Below are positions 35,799-45,200 of a stretch of 64,000 nucleotides of DNA, piece after piece. The notes beneath the pieces were generated by a model. That model was given only the letters and a program-made list of their open reading frames with translations. It made no database searches and was not told the DNA's origin. Within the stretch, counting starts at the first letter, position 1. Every line of letters begins with the position of its first letter. The position numbers were made by a program, and so were the translations under genes. Source of the stretch: Bog-756 sp963703145 (lineage in GTDB: Bacteria; Actinomycetota; Acidimicrobiia; Acidimicrobiales; RAAP-2); contig OY969793.1 in assembly GCA_963703145.1 (NCBI GenBank), positions 620,001 to 684,000 on the forward strand. Reading direction: 5' to 3'.

Positions 35799-37001
35799 AT
35801 GGTGATCCGCACCTACCCGCAGCTGTCCGCCGAGGACCAGCCAGCCGAGCGGTCATCGGGCCGCCAACCCGGTCGCCAGCTGTCCGCGGTGGTGCTGGCG
35901 GCCGGTGAGGGCACACGGATGAGGTCGTCCCGCCCCAAGCCGCTCCACCGCCTGTGCGGCCGTCCCATGGTCCTCCACGTCCTCGACGCCCTGGCCGGCC
36001 TGTCGGTGAACCGGGTGGTCGTGGTGGTCGGTCACCGGGCCGAGTGGGTGACCAAGACCCTCATCGAACACGCCCCGCCCGGGATGGCCATCGAGTTCGT
36101 CGAGCAGGTCGAGCAGCGGGGTACCGGCGATGCCATGTCGGTGGCGCTCACCGGGCTCCCCGACGACGTGGGCGACGACGACGGTGACGTGGTGGTGCTC
36201 CCCGGGGACACGCCCCTGCTCCGGCCCGCGACCCTGGCCGCCCTGGTCCAACAGCACCGGGCCACCGACGCCGCCGCCACCTTGTTGACCGCTGAGCTCG
36301 ACGAGCCGTTCGGGTACGGCCGGGTGGTCCGGGGCCGTGACGACTCGGTGGCGAGGGTGGTCGAACAGCTCGACGCCGTCGACGAGGAGCTCGACGTCCA
36401 CGAGGTCAACACCTCGATCTACTGCTTCCGCCGCAGTGTGCTGGCCCCCTCGCTGCGCCGGCTCAGCCCCGCCAACACCCAGGGCGAGTACTACCTGACC
36501 GACGTGATCGGGGTCCTCTACGAGGCCGGCCACAAGGTGGGCTCGGTCGTAGTGGAGGACACCATGGAGGTCGCCGGGGTCAACGATCGGGCCCAGCTGG
36601 CCGTGGCCGAGGCCGAACTGCGGGACCGCATCAACGAGCGCTGGATGCGACGGGGGGTCACCATGTGGGACCCCGAGCGGACCTACATCGACGTCGACGT
36701 GGTCCTCGAGCCCGACGTGGTGCTGCTGCCGGGCGTGATCCTGCAGGGATCGTGCGTGATCGGTACCCATGCCGAGATCGGACCAGAGGTCCATCTGGTC
36801 GACACCGAGGTGGGGGAGGGAGCGGTCGTTCGCTCCAGCGTCTGTCGCCGTTCCTCCATCGGGCGGGACGCCCGCATCGGGCCCTACGCCGTCCTCGACG
36901 AGGGCACCGACGTGCCGCCCGGCGCGGTGGTGGGTCGCACCGGCCCGGACCGGGCCGACCCCGACGGGCAAGTCGACGGCCCACCGGCGGGGGAGAGGTA
37001 G
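35799..37001 (+). CDS. glmU: GlmU-like UDP-GlcNAc pyrophosphorylase lacking the acetyltransferase half
   Basis: Nucleotidyltransferase forming UDP-GlcNAc from GlcNAc-1-phosphate and UTP for peptidoglycan. The Rossmann-like domain has AVVLAAGEGTRMRS near residues 30-43 with KPLHRLCGRPM and VEQRGTGDAMSVAL. A left-handed beta-helix begins near residue 300 (TYIDVDVVLEPDVVLLPGVI). The protein ends at 400 aa with a Pro/Asp/Gly-rich tail. The usual segment with the acetyltransferase catalytic His and the C-terminal coils is absent, and the prs start lies 10 bp further on. It therefore looks monofunctional. The ATG start is uncertain, with no Shine-Dalgarno. Confidence 0.85.
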   Translation: MVIRTYPQLSAEDQPAERSSGRQPGRQLSAVVLAAGEGTRMRSSRPKPLHRLCGRPMVLHVLDALAGLSVNRVVVVVGHRAEWVTKTLIEHAPPGMAIEFVEQVEQRGTGDAMSVALTGLPDDVGDDDGDVVVLPGDTPLLRPATLAALVQQHRATDAAATLLTAELDEPFGYGRVVRGRDDSVARVVEQLDAVDEELDVHEVNTSIYCFRRSVLAPSLRRLSPANTQGEYYLTDVIGVLYEAGHKVGSVVVEDTMEVAGVNDRAQLAVAEAELRDRINERWMRRGVTMWDPERTYIDVDVVLEPDVVLLPGVILQGSCVIGTHAEIGPEVHLVDTEVGEGAVVRSSVCRRSSIGRDARIGPYAVLDEGTDVPPGAVVGRTGPDRADPDGQVDGPPAGER

Positions 37002-37004
37002 CGT
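36999..37004 (+). promoter_or_regulatory. -10 element of prs, overlapping the glmU stop codon
   Basis: TAGCGT lies 7 nt before the ATG of prs. Its first three bases are the TAG stop codon of glmU. The prs transcript would be leaderless and independent of glmU. Confidence 0.55.
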
Positions 37005-37011
37005 CGTGGGT

Positions 37012-37983
37012 ATGGAATTCACGCCGCGCCGTCGGCTCGAACTGGTGTCCGGTCGATCCCATCCCGAGCTGGCCCAGGACGTGGCCCGACAGCTCGGCGT
37101 GGAACTCGGCGAGGCCAATCTCCGGGAGTTCGCCAACGGGGAGATCCACTGCCGGTTCGACACCTCCATCCGTGGCAGCGACGTGTTCATCATCCAGACC
37201 CACTGCGGTCCGGTGAACGACTCGCTCATGGAGCACCTGATCATGATCGATGCGGCCAAGCGGGCCTCGGCCAAGCGGATCACCGCGGTGTGTCCCTATT
37301 ACGGGTACTCCCGCCAGGACCGCAAGGCCTCCGGCCGCGAGCCGATCACGGCCAAGCTGGTGGCCGACATGCTGTCGGTGGCCGGTGCCGACCGGGTGGT
37401 CAGCGTGGACCTGCACTCCGGCCAGATCCAGGGGTTCTTCAACGTGCCCTTCGACCATCTGACCGCAGCACCGGTTCTGGTCGACTACCTCCGTGACCAA
37501 CGGCGGGACGACCTCGTGATCGTGGCGCCCGACGCCGGCCGGGTGAAGGTGGCCGAGCGGTTCAGCCAGCACCTCACCGCTGATCTGGCCGTGGTGCACA
37601 AACGCCGGCTGCGGGGGGTGGCCAACCAGGTCGAGGCCCTCCATGTGGTCGGTGACGTCCAGGGTCGCCAGTGCGTGCTGATCGACGACATGATCGACAC
37701 GGCCGGCACCATCGTGGCCGCCGCCGATCTGCTGGCCGAGCGCGGGGCTGCCGAAGTGTGGTGCATGGCCACCCACGCCGTGCTGTCCGATCCGGCCGTG
37801 GACCGCCTCAAGAACTCGGCGCTCACCAAGGTGGTGGTGACCAACACCCTGCCGATCTCACCGGACCGCCACTTCGACAAGCTCGAGGTGCTGTCGGTGG
37901 CCAAGCTGATCTCCGACGCCATCGACGCGGTGTTCGAGGACACCTCGGTGTCCGAGATCTTCGGCGGCGACAACCTCGTCTAG
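37012..37983 (+). CDS. prs: Ribose-phosphate pyrophosphokinase
   Basis: Makes phosphoribosyl pyrophosphate from ribose 5-phosphate and ATP for nucleotide, His and Trp synthesis; 323 aa, full length. Motifs are FANGEIHCRFDTSIRGSDVF, VCPYYGYSRQDRK (ATP loop), the metal-binding SVDLHSGQIQGFF, KRRLRG in the flexible loop, and the ribose-5-phosphate loop VLIDDMIDTAGTI. The ATG at 37012 follows TAGCGT by 7 nt. The gene order glmU-prs-(MaoC)-rplY-pth is common in actinobacteria. Confidence 0.97.
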   Translation: MEFTPRRRLELVSGRSHPELAQDVARQLGVELGEANLREFANGEIHCRFDTSIRGSDVFIIQTHCGPVNDSLMEHLIMIDAAKRASAKRITAVCPYYGYSRQDRKASGREPITAKLVADMLSVAGADRVVSVDLHSGQIQGFFNVPFDHLTAAPVLVDYLRDQRRDDLVIVAPDAGRVKVAERFSQHLTADLAVVHKRRLRGVANQVEALHVVGDVQGRQCVLIDDMIDTAGTIVAAADLLAERGAAEVWCMATHAVLSDPAVDRLKNSALTKVVVTNTLPISPDRHFDKLEVLSVAKLISDAIDAVFEDTSVSEIFGGDNLV

Positions 37984-38025
37984 ATCCAGGGTCACACCAC
38001 CAGGCCCCGTTCCAGGTGGGACGGT

Positions 38026-38448
38026 CTAGGGGTCCAGTCGTGCGACCGCCGTGCCGACGAAGACCTCGACACCGTCCTGATTGGTGGTGGTGACCGCCAA
38101 CTCGACCACCGGGTCGCCGTCCTCATCGAACGTGGTGACCACCTCGGCGCGGGCCGTCAGCGTGTCGCCCGGCCAGACCTGGGCCCGGAAGCGACCGCCG
38201 AACCGGACCAGCCTCCCGTCGCCCACCGTGTCGGTGATCAGCACGCCGGTCATGGCCATGGTCAGCATGCCGTGGGCGAAGACGGTGGGGAACCCTGCCA
38301 CCTGGGTGACGAAGGCCTCGTCGGTGTGGATGGGGTTGAAGTCCCCTGACGCCCCGGCGTACTGGACGATCTGGGTCCGGGTGAGGTTGTCGACCACGAC
38401 TCCTTCGAACACCGTGCCGACGGTCGCATCGGCGGCCGACAGCGTCAC
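38026..38448 (-). CDS. MaoC-like hydratase, HadB-type
   Basis: Small hot-dog-fold (R)-specific hydratase/dehydratase of 140 aa. The hydratase-2 motif is clear: YAGASGDFNPIHTDEAFVTQ near residues 31-50 holds the catalytic Asp and His, followed by VFAHGMLTMA. It pairs with the gene upstream as in the HadA/HadB beta-hydroxyacyl-ACP dehydratases of actinobacteria (fatty acid elongation). The GTG start overlaps the stop codon of the partner (GTGA). A role in a generic enoyl-CoA hydratase reaction is the alternative. Confidence 0.88.
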   Translation of the reverse strand: MTLSAADATVGTVFEGVVVDNLTRTQIVQYAGASGDFNPIHTDEAFVTQVAGFPTVFAHGMLTMAMTGVLITDTVGDGRLVRFGGRFRAQVWPGDTLTARAEVVTTFDEDGDPVVELAVTTTNQDGVEVFVGTAVARLDP

Positions 38449-38975
38449 GACGGATCGGCCCCGGTCGGGCGGCGGATCCGGACACCGACGGTCCGGGCTG
38501 TGACCACGAGGGAGCCCTCGGCGTCTCTGTACTCGGTCAGGAACTCGGTGAAGGTCATGGTCCCGCCGCGCCGTCCCTCCTTCTCCCAGGTCCTCCCGTC
38601 GTGGGACGACCCAGTGAGGACATCGCCGGCCAGCAAGGGCCGGTGGTACTCGAAGTGCTGCTCGGCGTGGAGTGCGGTCTCGGTGGTCCCTGACGTCTCC
38701 GCCGACCCGCCCGAGCCCAGAGCCGGGCCCGCCCCCTGGGGTACCCCGGTCGCCTCCCGTCCGGACCCGAACCACGCCCGCCCGATGGCCGGACGCAAGG
38801 GGTAGTCCGGGTCGAAGTGGGCGCCGGCCATCACGAAGGTGGGCGGGGCGATGATCCCGTCCAGCCCGGCGGCCTCGGCGGCCGTTGCGTCCCGGTAGAC
38901 GGGGTTGTCGTCCCCGATGGCCCGGGCGAAGGTCAGGATGTGCCCCGCCTCGACGGGAAAGCTGTCCACGGCCAC
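38445..38975 (-). CDS. MaoC N-terminal-domain dehydratase, HadA/HadC-type
   Basis: Hot-dog-fold subunit of 176 aa that lacks the full hydratase-2 motif. It begins with FPVEAGHILTFARAIGDDNP and has APPTFVMAGAHFDPDYPLRP, the pattern of the substrate-binding partner (HadA or HadC). The middle carries a Gly/Ala/Glu-rich insertion of about 25 residues, then HAEQHFEYHRPLLAGDVLT. It should form a heterodimer with the downstream HadB-type protein. The start is GTG after AAGGAGTGGACCG. A TAGCAT -10 element lies at 39026-39021 on the minus strand. Confidence 0.85.
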   Translation of the reverse strand: MAVDSFPVEAGHILTFARAIGDDNPVYRDATAAEAAGLDGIIAPPTFVMAGAHFDPDYPLRPAIGRAWFGSGREATGVPQGAGPALGSGGSAETSGTTETALHAEQHFEYHRPLLAGDVLTGSSHDGRTWEKEGRRGGTMTFTEFLTEYRDAEGSLVVTARTVGVRIRRPTGADPS

Positions 38976-39092
38976 CGGTCCACTCCTTTGCCAGCGACGT
39001 CGCTGCTCGTTTCGCCAGCGATGCTAACCGGGAGGCCGGAGGGGCACCGGGCCTGGGCGGCCCCCCTGTGGCCACTCGGTCCGGGCCTCGTC

Positions 39093-39098
39093 TATCAT
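39093..39098 (+). promoter_or_regulatory. -10 element of rplY
   Basis: TATCAT about 100 nt before the rplY ATG, giving a leader of about 94 nt (39105-39198) with GAGGAG at the end. The leader has no recognised riboswitch fold. Confidence 0.4.
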
Positions 39099-39198
39099 GG
39101 TGGGCCGTCAGCAGCAGCCCGCCGGGACCGGCCTTGCCAGGCACGATCGATCCGGTGCGCACCTGCCCTTGTTCCAGCATCTCCTGAGGAGTTCTCGC

Positions 39199-39861
39199 AT
39201 GCCCGAAGTCACCCTTGCCGCCGAAGCCGGCCGCGAACTCGGTTCGAGCTCGACCCGTCGCCTCCGGGCCGAGGGGAAGATCCCCGGCGTGGTCTACGGC
39301 CACGGGTCCGACCCCCTGCCGGTGTCGGTCGGGGCCCGCGAGTTCCAGATCGCCCTGTCCGGTGAGGCCGGGCTGAACACCCTGCTCTCCCTCGAGGTGG
39401 ACGGGAAGAACTTCCTCACCCTGGCCCGGGACATCCAGCACCACCCGTTCAAGAACGTGGTGACCCACGTCGACTTCCAGATCGTCCGCCGTGACGAACT
39501 GATCTCCGCCGAGGTGACCATCAACCTGATCGGCGAGCCCATCGAGGTCCAGCACGGGGACGGCATCGTCGACCAGCAGCTGTTCACGCTGGCCATCAAG
39601 GCCAAGCCGGCCGACATCCCGCCCTCGGTGGACATCGACATCTCCGAGCTGACCATCGGTGCCTCGCTGCACGTCTCGGACATCACCATCCCACGCGGGG
39701 TGGAGCTCGAGACCGACCCCGAGACCACCGTGGTCGCCGGACAGCCTCCGCGTGTCCAGAGCCTGGCCGAGGAAGAGGCCGAGACGGCCGCCGCCGCCGC
39801 CGAGGCCGGCGAGTCGCCCGCCGGGGACGCTGGCGACGCCGCCGAGTCCACAGAGGAGTAA
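39199..39861 (+). CDS. rplY: 50S ribosomal protein L25/general stress protein Ctc
   Basis: 5S rRNA-binding ribosomal protein of the long CTC type, 220 aa. The N-terminal L25 domain has RRLRAEGKIPGVVYGHG near residues 20-36 and DIQHHPFKNVVTHVDFQ near 77-93. The C-terminal TL5-type beta domain follows (ADIPPSVDIDISELTIGAS). It ends in a 35-residue acidic, Ala/Glu-rich tail. The ATG is preceded by GAGGAG. It is followed by pth with only three bases between the stop and the likely CTG start. Confidence 0.95.
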   Translation: MPEVTLAAEAGRELGSSSTRRLRAEGKIPGVVYGHGSDPLPVSVGAREFQIALSGEAGLNTLLSLEVDGKNFLTLARDIQHHPFKNVVTHVDFQIVRRDELISAEVTINLIGEPIEVQHGDGIVDQQLFTLAIKAKPADIPPSVDIDISELTIGASLHVSDITIPRGVELETDPETTVVAGQPPRVQSLAEEEAETAAAAAEAGESPAGDAGDAAESTEE

Positions 39862-39864
39862 GTC

Positions 39865-40482
39865 CTGCTGCGCAACCGGCGCACGACGGCGGCGGCTCGG
39901 ACCGGGACGCCGTTCGACTTCGTGGTGGTGGGGCTGGGCAATCCGGGCGTGGAGTTCGTCAACACCCGCCACAACGTCGGTGCCGAGGCTGTCGCCGAGC
40001 TGGCCGTGCGCCACGACGGGCGCCTCAAATCGGAGAAGGGCCTCTTCGCCCAGGCCTGTGAGGTCCGCATCGACGGGCGCCGGGTGCTCCTTGGGGTCCC
40101 CCTGACCTACATGAACGACTCGGGCCAGGCCGTGGCGCCCCTCCTGCGGCGGGGAGGCGAGGGGGCCACGCTCCTCGTGCTCCACGACGAGCTCGACCTT
40201 CCGCCAGGCCGGGTCAAGATCAAGTCGGGCGGGGGGAACGCCGGCCACAACGGGCTCAAGTCGATCGACGGCCATCTCCACACCAACGAGTACCTGCGGG
40301 TCCGTATCGGGATCGGCAAGCCGCCGGGACGCCAATCGGGAGCGGACTTCGTGCTCAAGCGTCCCGGGGCCGCCGAGCGGGCGGTCCTGGTCACCGCCAT
40401 CGACGAGGCGGCCGACGCCGTCGAGGCCATCGTGTCCCGGGGCACCGAGGCCGCCATGAGCACCGTCAATGCCGCCAGCTGA
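39865..40482 (+). CDS. pth: Peptidyl-tRNA hydrolase, probable CTG start
   Basis: Releases tRNA from prematurely dropped peptidyl-tRNA; about 205 aa. The first strand VVVGLGNPGVEFVNTRHNVG contains the family Asn and catalytic His, followed by LTYMNDSGQAVAPL, LHDELDLPPGRVKIKSGGG and NAGHNGLKSI. The first GTG codons (39922-39930) lie inside the first beta strand and have no Shine-Dalgarno. Two in-frame CTG codons (39865, 39868) follow AGGAG by 6 and 9 nt, directly after the rplY stop, and add a basic N-terminus (RNRRTTAAA). I choose CTG. The 3' end overlaps the ABC ATPase start by 14 bp. Confidence 0.9.
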   Translation: MLRNRRTTAAARTGTPFDFVVVGLGNPGVEFVNTRHNVGAEAVAELAVRHDGRLKSEKGLFAQACEVRIDGRRVLLGVPLTYMNDSGQAVAPLLRRGGEGATLLVLHDELDLPPGRVKIKSGGGNAGHNGLKSIDGHLHTNEYLRVRIGIGKPPGRQSGADFVLKRPGAAERAVLVTAIDEAADAVEAIVSRGTEAAMSTVNAAS

Positions 40483-41443
40483 GCCGGGGCGACCCGAGCC
40501 CGTCGAGACCTGGGGGCCGGCAGGGCCCGACGGGGAGGTGGCCATCTCGGTGCGGGGCCTGACCAAGTCCTACGGCCGCTTCACCGCGGTGGCCGGCATC
40601 GACGTCGAGGTCCGGCGGGGCCAGGTGGTGGCCCTGCTCGGGCCCAACGGTGCGGGCAAGACCACCACGGTGGAGATCCTGGAGGGCTATCGCAAGCGCG
40701 ACGGCGGCACCGTATCGGTACTCGGGGTCGACCCCGAGCGACGGGACCGGCGGCTGCGCTCGAAGGTCGGCATCGTCCTCCAGGAGTGCGCCGTCGAGCC
40801 CTGGCTGACGGTGACCGAGGCCATGACCCAGCGGGCCGGCCTGTATCCCCACCCGCGTGCCGTGGGCGAGGTCATCGAGCTGGTGGGCCTGGAGCCCAAG
40901 GCCGGTGCCCGGGTCAAGACCCTGTCGGGGGGCCAGCAGCGCCGGCTGGATCTCGGACTGGCCCTGATCGGCAATCCCGAGCTGATCTTCCTCGACGAGC
41001 CCACCACCGGCTTCGACCCCTCGGCCCGCCGTGAGGCCTGGGATGTGGTCCGTGGGCTGTGCGCCGAGGGACGGACCGTCGTGCTCACCACCCACTACAT
41101 GGACGAGGCCCAGGCGCTGGCCGACACCGTCATCGTGATGGCAGGCGGCCGAGTGGTGGCCTCGGGCCCACCCGACACCCTGGGCGGCCGTGACCACGGC
41201 ACCTCGACGGTCCGGTTCGTCCTCCCGGCCGACTGCCCACTCGACGACCTGCCCCTCCCGGTCGGCCTCGTGCCCACCCGCCGTGGGGAGTTCGTGGAGT
41301 TCGCCATCGACGAGCCCACCGCCGTCCTCAACGCCCTGACCGGCTGGGCCCTGGAGCGGGGCGAGGTACTCGACGGGCTGGCCGTCAACCGCCCCACCCT
41401 GGAGGACGTCTACCTCTCGTTGACCGAGGGGGACGGCTCGTGA
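40469..41443 (+). CDS. ABC-2 type exporter, ATPase subunit
   Basis: ATP-binding subunit of an exporter, 324 aa. The Walker A motif GPNGAGKTT lies near residues 58-66. A Q-loop (VLQECAVEPW) has Glu instead of the usual Gly/Ser after Gln. The signature LSGGQQRRLDL is near 152-162, Walker B LIFLDEPTTG near 173-182, and the switch His in TTHYMDEA. The C-terminal 80 residues form the extra domain typical of drug/lipid exporters (DrrA-like). It pairs with the permease whose start overlaps its stop. The substrate is unknown. The ATG at 40469 lies inside the pth 3' end. Confidence 0.93.
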   Translation: MPPAEPGRPEPVETWGPAGPDGEVAISVRGLTKSYGRFTAVAGIDVEVRRGQVVALLGPNGAGKTTTVEILEGYRKRDGGTVSVLGVDPERRDRRLRSKVGIVLQECAVEPWLTVTEAMTQRAGLYPHPRAVGEVIELVGLEPKAGARVKTLSGGQQRRLDLGLALIGNPELIFLDEPTTGFDPSARREAWDVVRGLCAEGRTVVLTTHYMDEAQALADTVIVMAGGRVVASGPPDTLGGRDHGTSTVRFVLPADCPLDDLPLPVGLVPTRRGEFVEFAIDEPTAVLNALTGWALERGEVLDGLAVNRPTLEDVYLSLTEGDGS

Positions 41444-42200
41444 ACGACCTCCAGGTGGCCGCGGCCCAGGTCCGCTACGAACAGAAGGCCTACTGGCGCA
41501 ACCCCATGGCGGCCATCTTCACGCTGCTGTTCCCGGTGGTGTTCCTGGTCGTCGTGGGCACGTCGGCCGGGAGCTCTCGGGTGCCCGGCACCACCCTGGC
41601 CTACGACCAGTACACGGTGGTGGCCATGCTCACCTTCGGCCTGATCGCCGCCTGTTACACCAACCTGGCCATCGCCATCTGCCTCCGCCGCGACTCGGGC
41701 GTGCTCAAGCGGATGCGGGGCACACCGATCTCGACGGGCTCCTACATGGGGGGCATCATCGGGTCCACGCTCATCAACGTGGCCGTCCTGGCCGTCGTGG
41801 TGGTGGGGATCGGGATGGCCTTCTACCACCTGCACTTCCCCTATCACGTGGCCGCCACGTTGTTGACCCTGGTGGTGGGCATCGTCACCTTCGGCGCCCT
41901 CGGGCTGGCCGTCACGGTCATCGTGCCCAACGCCGATGCGCCCCGGCGGTGATCAACGGGATCTACTTCCCGATCGTGTTCATCTCGGGGGTCTTCTATC
42001 CCATCAGCAACGGCTCGGTCCTGTCCAAGATCGCCGACGTCTTCCCCGTCCGCCACATGATCACCGCCCTGGTCCACACCTTCGAGGGCGGACCGGGCTC
42101 AGGGCTGCGGGGCGGGGACCTGGTGGTGATGCTGGCCTGGGCGGCCGGAGCCCTCGTATTTGCCGCCCGCCGGTTCCGATGGGAGCCGAAACATCGCTGA
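41440..42200 (+). CDS. ABC-2 type exporter, permease subunit (one frame change)
   Basis: Integral membrane permease of about 253 aa with six hydrophobic segments. It starts with MNDLQVAAAQVRYEQKAYWR (cytoplasmic) and contains MRGTPISTGSYMGGI between segments. Near 41945 one base is missing: the frame ends PNADAPRR, while the neighbouring frame continues AVINGIYFPIVFISGVFYPI. That is the conserved late segment of ABC-2 permeases, so both pieces belong to one gene. The GTG start overlaps the ATPase stop codon (GTGA). Confidence 0.9.
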
Positions 42201-42242
42201 GCCCACCACGACCGGCCCACTCGGGACGCGGCCGGTGCCCGG

Positions 42243-42248
42243 TACCCT
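42243..42248 (+). promoter_or_regulatory. -10 element of mfd
   Basis: TACCCT ends exactly 6 nt before the GTG of mfd (42255), with no Shine-Dalgarno; leaderless arrangement. Confidence 0.55.
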
Positions 42249-42254
42249 GAGCGG

Positions 42255-45200
42255 GTGAGCCTCCGCTCGCTTCCCTCCCTGCTGCGCAACGAGCCCGCCA
42301 TGACGCGGGTCGTCGGCGCGCCCAACGCCACCCTGGCCGTGGCCACGCCGGCCCAGGCCTTCGTGCTGGCCGGGCTCATCCGGCTGGGCGCCCGCCGTCC
42401 GGTGCTGGTCGTGACCCCCACCGGGGCGGCCGCCGAGCAGCTGGCCCACGACCTCGACGCCTTACCGGGGCCGAGGACGGCACGCGGGGGCACGGTCGAG
42501 GTCTTCCCGGCCTGGGAGACCCTGCCCTTCGAGCGGGTCAGCCCGGACGTTGCCACCATGGGCCACCGGCTGCCGCCTGCTGTGGCAGCCTCTCGGGGTA
42601 GGCGACGCCGAGTCCGCCGAGGGCCATCGGCCGTCCGGACGTCGTGGTGGCCCCCATCAAGGCCGTGCTCCAGCGCCTCGGGCCGTGGCGCACGGCGGCC
42701 CGCCCGGTGGTGGTGGCCAAGGGCGACCGAGTCGACGTCGAGGAGCTGGTCGCCCGGCTGGTGGCCATGGGCTACCGGCGCGAGTCGATCGTCGAGCACC
42801 GGGGCGAGCTGGCCGTGCGGGGCGGCATCGTCGACGTCTTCCCCTCCACGGCCGACGAGCCGGTCCGCATCGACCTGTGGGGCGACGAGGTGGACCGGCT
42901 GACCCGGTTCGACGTGGCCGACCAGCGCTCGATCGACGACCTGGCGACGGTCGAGCTGTTCGGCTGCCGGGAGCTGGTGACCGACGAGACCATGCGGAAG
43001 CGGGCCGCCCAACTGGTGGGCTCGGCACCGTGGGGCCGCCACCAGTGGGACCGGCTGGCCGACGGGCGACCAGTTCGACGGCATGGAGTCGTGGCTCCCG
43101 TGGCTGGCCGACGCCGAGGAGCTGGTCACCGACCTGCTGGGCGACGACGCCCTGGTGGTGCTGGTCGAGCCCCGCCGGGTGCGGGACCGGGCCGGCGAGC
43201 TGCTGGACGAGGAGTCGGCCCTGGCCGACGCCCTGGCCTCCACCTGGGGCCTCGACGCGGGCGACGGGGACCCCGCGGCTGCACGTCCCCTTCGACCGCC
43301 TGCTGACCGACACCTCGGCCGGCGTGGTGTCCCTGGTGCCCACGGCCGAGGGCCCCGACATCCCCCTGGTGGAGAGCCGGGGCTGGGAGCCCATCCTCGG
43401 CGACGGGGCCAAGCTGGCCGGCCAGGTCGCCGACCCTGGTCGGCGACGGGCTACTCGGTGGTGCTGTGCTCGTCGACCGCCGGCGGCGCCGAGCGGCTGT
43501 CCGGCATCCTGGCCGAGGAGGGGGTCACCGTCCCCGTCGCCGCCGGGTCCACCGGACCCGAGCGAGCGTCGACCTGGCCACACCGGGGGCCCGCATCGTG
43601 GTGGCCACCGTCGACCGCGGCTTCGTGCTGCCCGGGGCCAGGGTGGCCGTGCTGACCGAGTCCGACGTCACCGGCCGCCGCCGGCCCCACCGCCAGGCCC
43701 GCACCCGGGCCCGGCCGGTGGACGGCTTCTTCGACGACCTGGCTCCGGGGAGCTACGTGGTCCACCGCCAGCACGGGGTGGCCAAGTACGGGGGCATGGT
43801 CACCCGCACCATGGGGGGCGCCACCCGCGACTACCTGCTGCTCGAGTACCGGGGCGGCGACAAGCTCTACCTGCCCACCGACCAGATCGAGCTGCTCACC
43901 CCCTACGCCGGCGGCGACTCGCCCACGGTGTCAGCCGGCTGGGCGGCTCCGAGTGGCAGAAGGCCCGGTCCAAGGCCCGGGCCGCCGTGCACGAGATCGC
44001 CGAGGAGCTGGTGGCCCTGTACCGGCGCCGGCTCGCAGGTCACCGGGCACGCCTTCGGGCCCGACACCCCGTGGCAGGCCGAGCTGGAGTCGTCGTTCCC
44101 CTTCGTCGAGACCACCGACCAGCTCCGGGCCATCGAGGACGTGAAGGCGGACATGGAGCGGCCCCAGCCCATGGACCGGCTGGTCTGCGGCGACGTGGGC
44201 TTCGGCAAGACCGAGGTGGCCATCCGGGCCGTGTTCAAGGCCGTCCAGGACGGCTACCAGGCCGCCGTGCTGGTGCCCACCACCCTGCTGGCCAGCCAGC
44301 ACGCCCAGACCTTCGCCGACCGGTACGCCCCCTTCCCCATCAAGGTCGAGCTGCTCAGCCGGTTCCTGACCAACGCCCAGGCCAGGGCGGTCCTGGCCGG
44401 CCTGGCCGACGGCTCGGTGGACGTGGTGGTCGGGACCCACCGGCTGCTGGGCGGGGACGTCACCTTCAAGAAGCTGGGCCTGCTGGTGGTGGACGAGGAG
44501 CAGCGCTTCGGGGTCAGTCCACAAGGAGTCGATCAAGGCCCTGGCCGACGGGGTCGACGTGCTCACCCTGACGGCCAGCCCCATCCCCCGGACCCTGGAG
44601 ATGGCCCTGACCGGCATCCGCGACCTGTCCATGGTCAACACCCCGCCGGCGGCCCGGCGGCCCATCCTCACCCACGTGGGCGAGTTCGAGGAGGCGGCGG
44701 CCTCCGAGGCCATCCGACGGGAGCTGCTGCGCGAGGGCCAGGTCTTCTACGTCCACAACCGGGTCCAGGACATCGAGGCGGTGGCCGAGCGGGTCCACGC
44801 CATGGCCCCCGAGGCGCGGGTGGCCGTGGCCCACGGCCAGATGGACGAGGGCTCGCTGGAGAAGGTGGTGCTCGACTTCTGGGAGGGCGCGCTACGACGT
44901 GCTGGTGTGCACCACCATCATCGAGTCGGGCATCGACATGCCCACGGTCAACACCCTGGTGGTGGACCGGGCCGACCTGCTGGGCCTGGGCCAGCTCCAC
45001 CAGCTGCGGGGCCGGGTGGGCCGGGCCGGCCAGCGGGCCTACGCCTATCTGTTCCACCCGGTCGACCGGGTGCTCTCCGAGCAGGCCTACGAGCGGCTGC
45101 GCACCATCGGGGACCACACCGAGCTGGGCTCGGGCTTCAAGATCGCCCTGCGGGACCTCCAGATCCGGGGGGCGGGCAACCTGCTCGGCCGGGACCAGTC

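Noticed and set aside
35736..35804. ATG at 35736 as the start of glmU
   Set aside because: The frame stops at 35804 after about 22 codons and does not connect to the nucleotidyltransferase domain.
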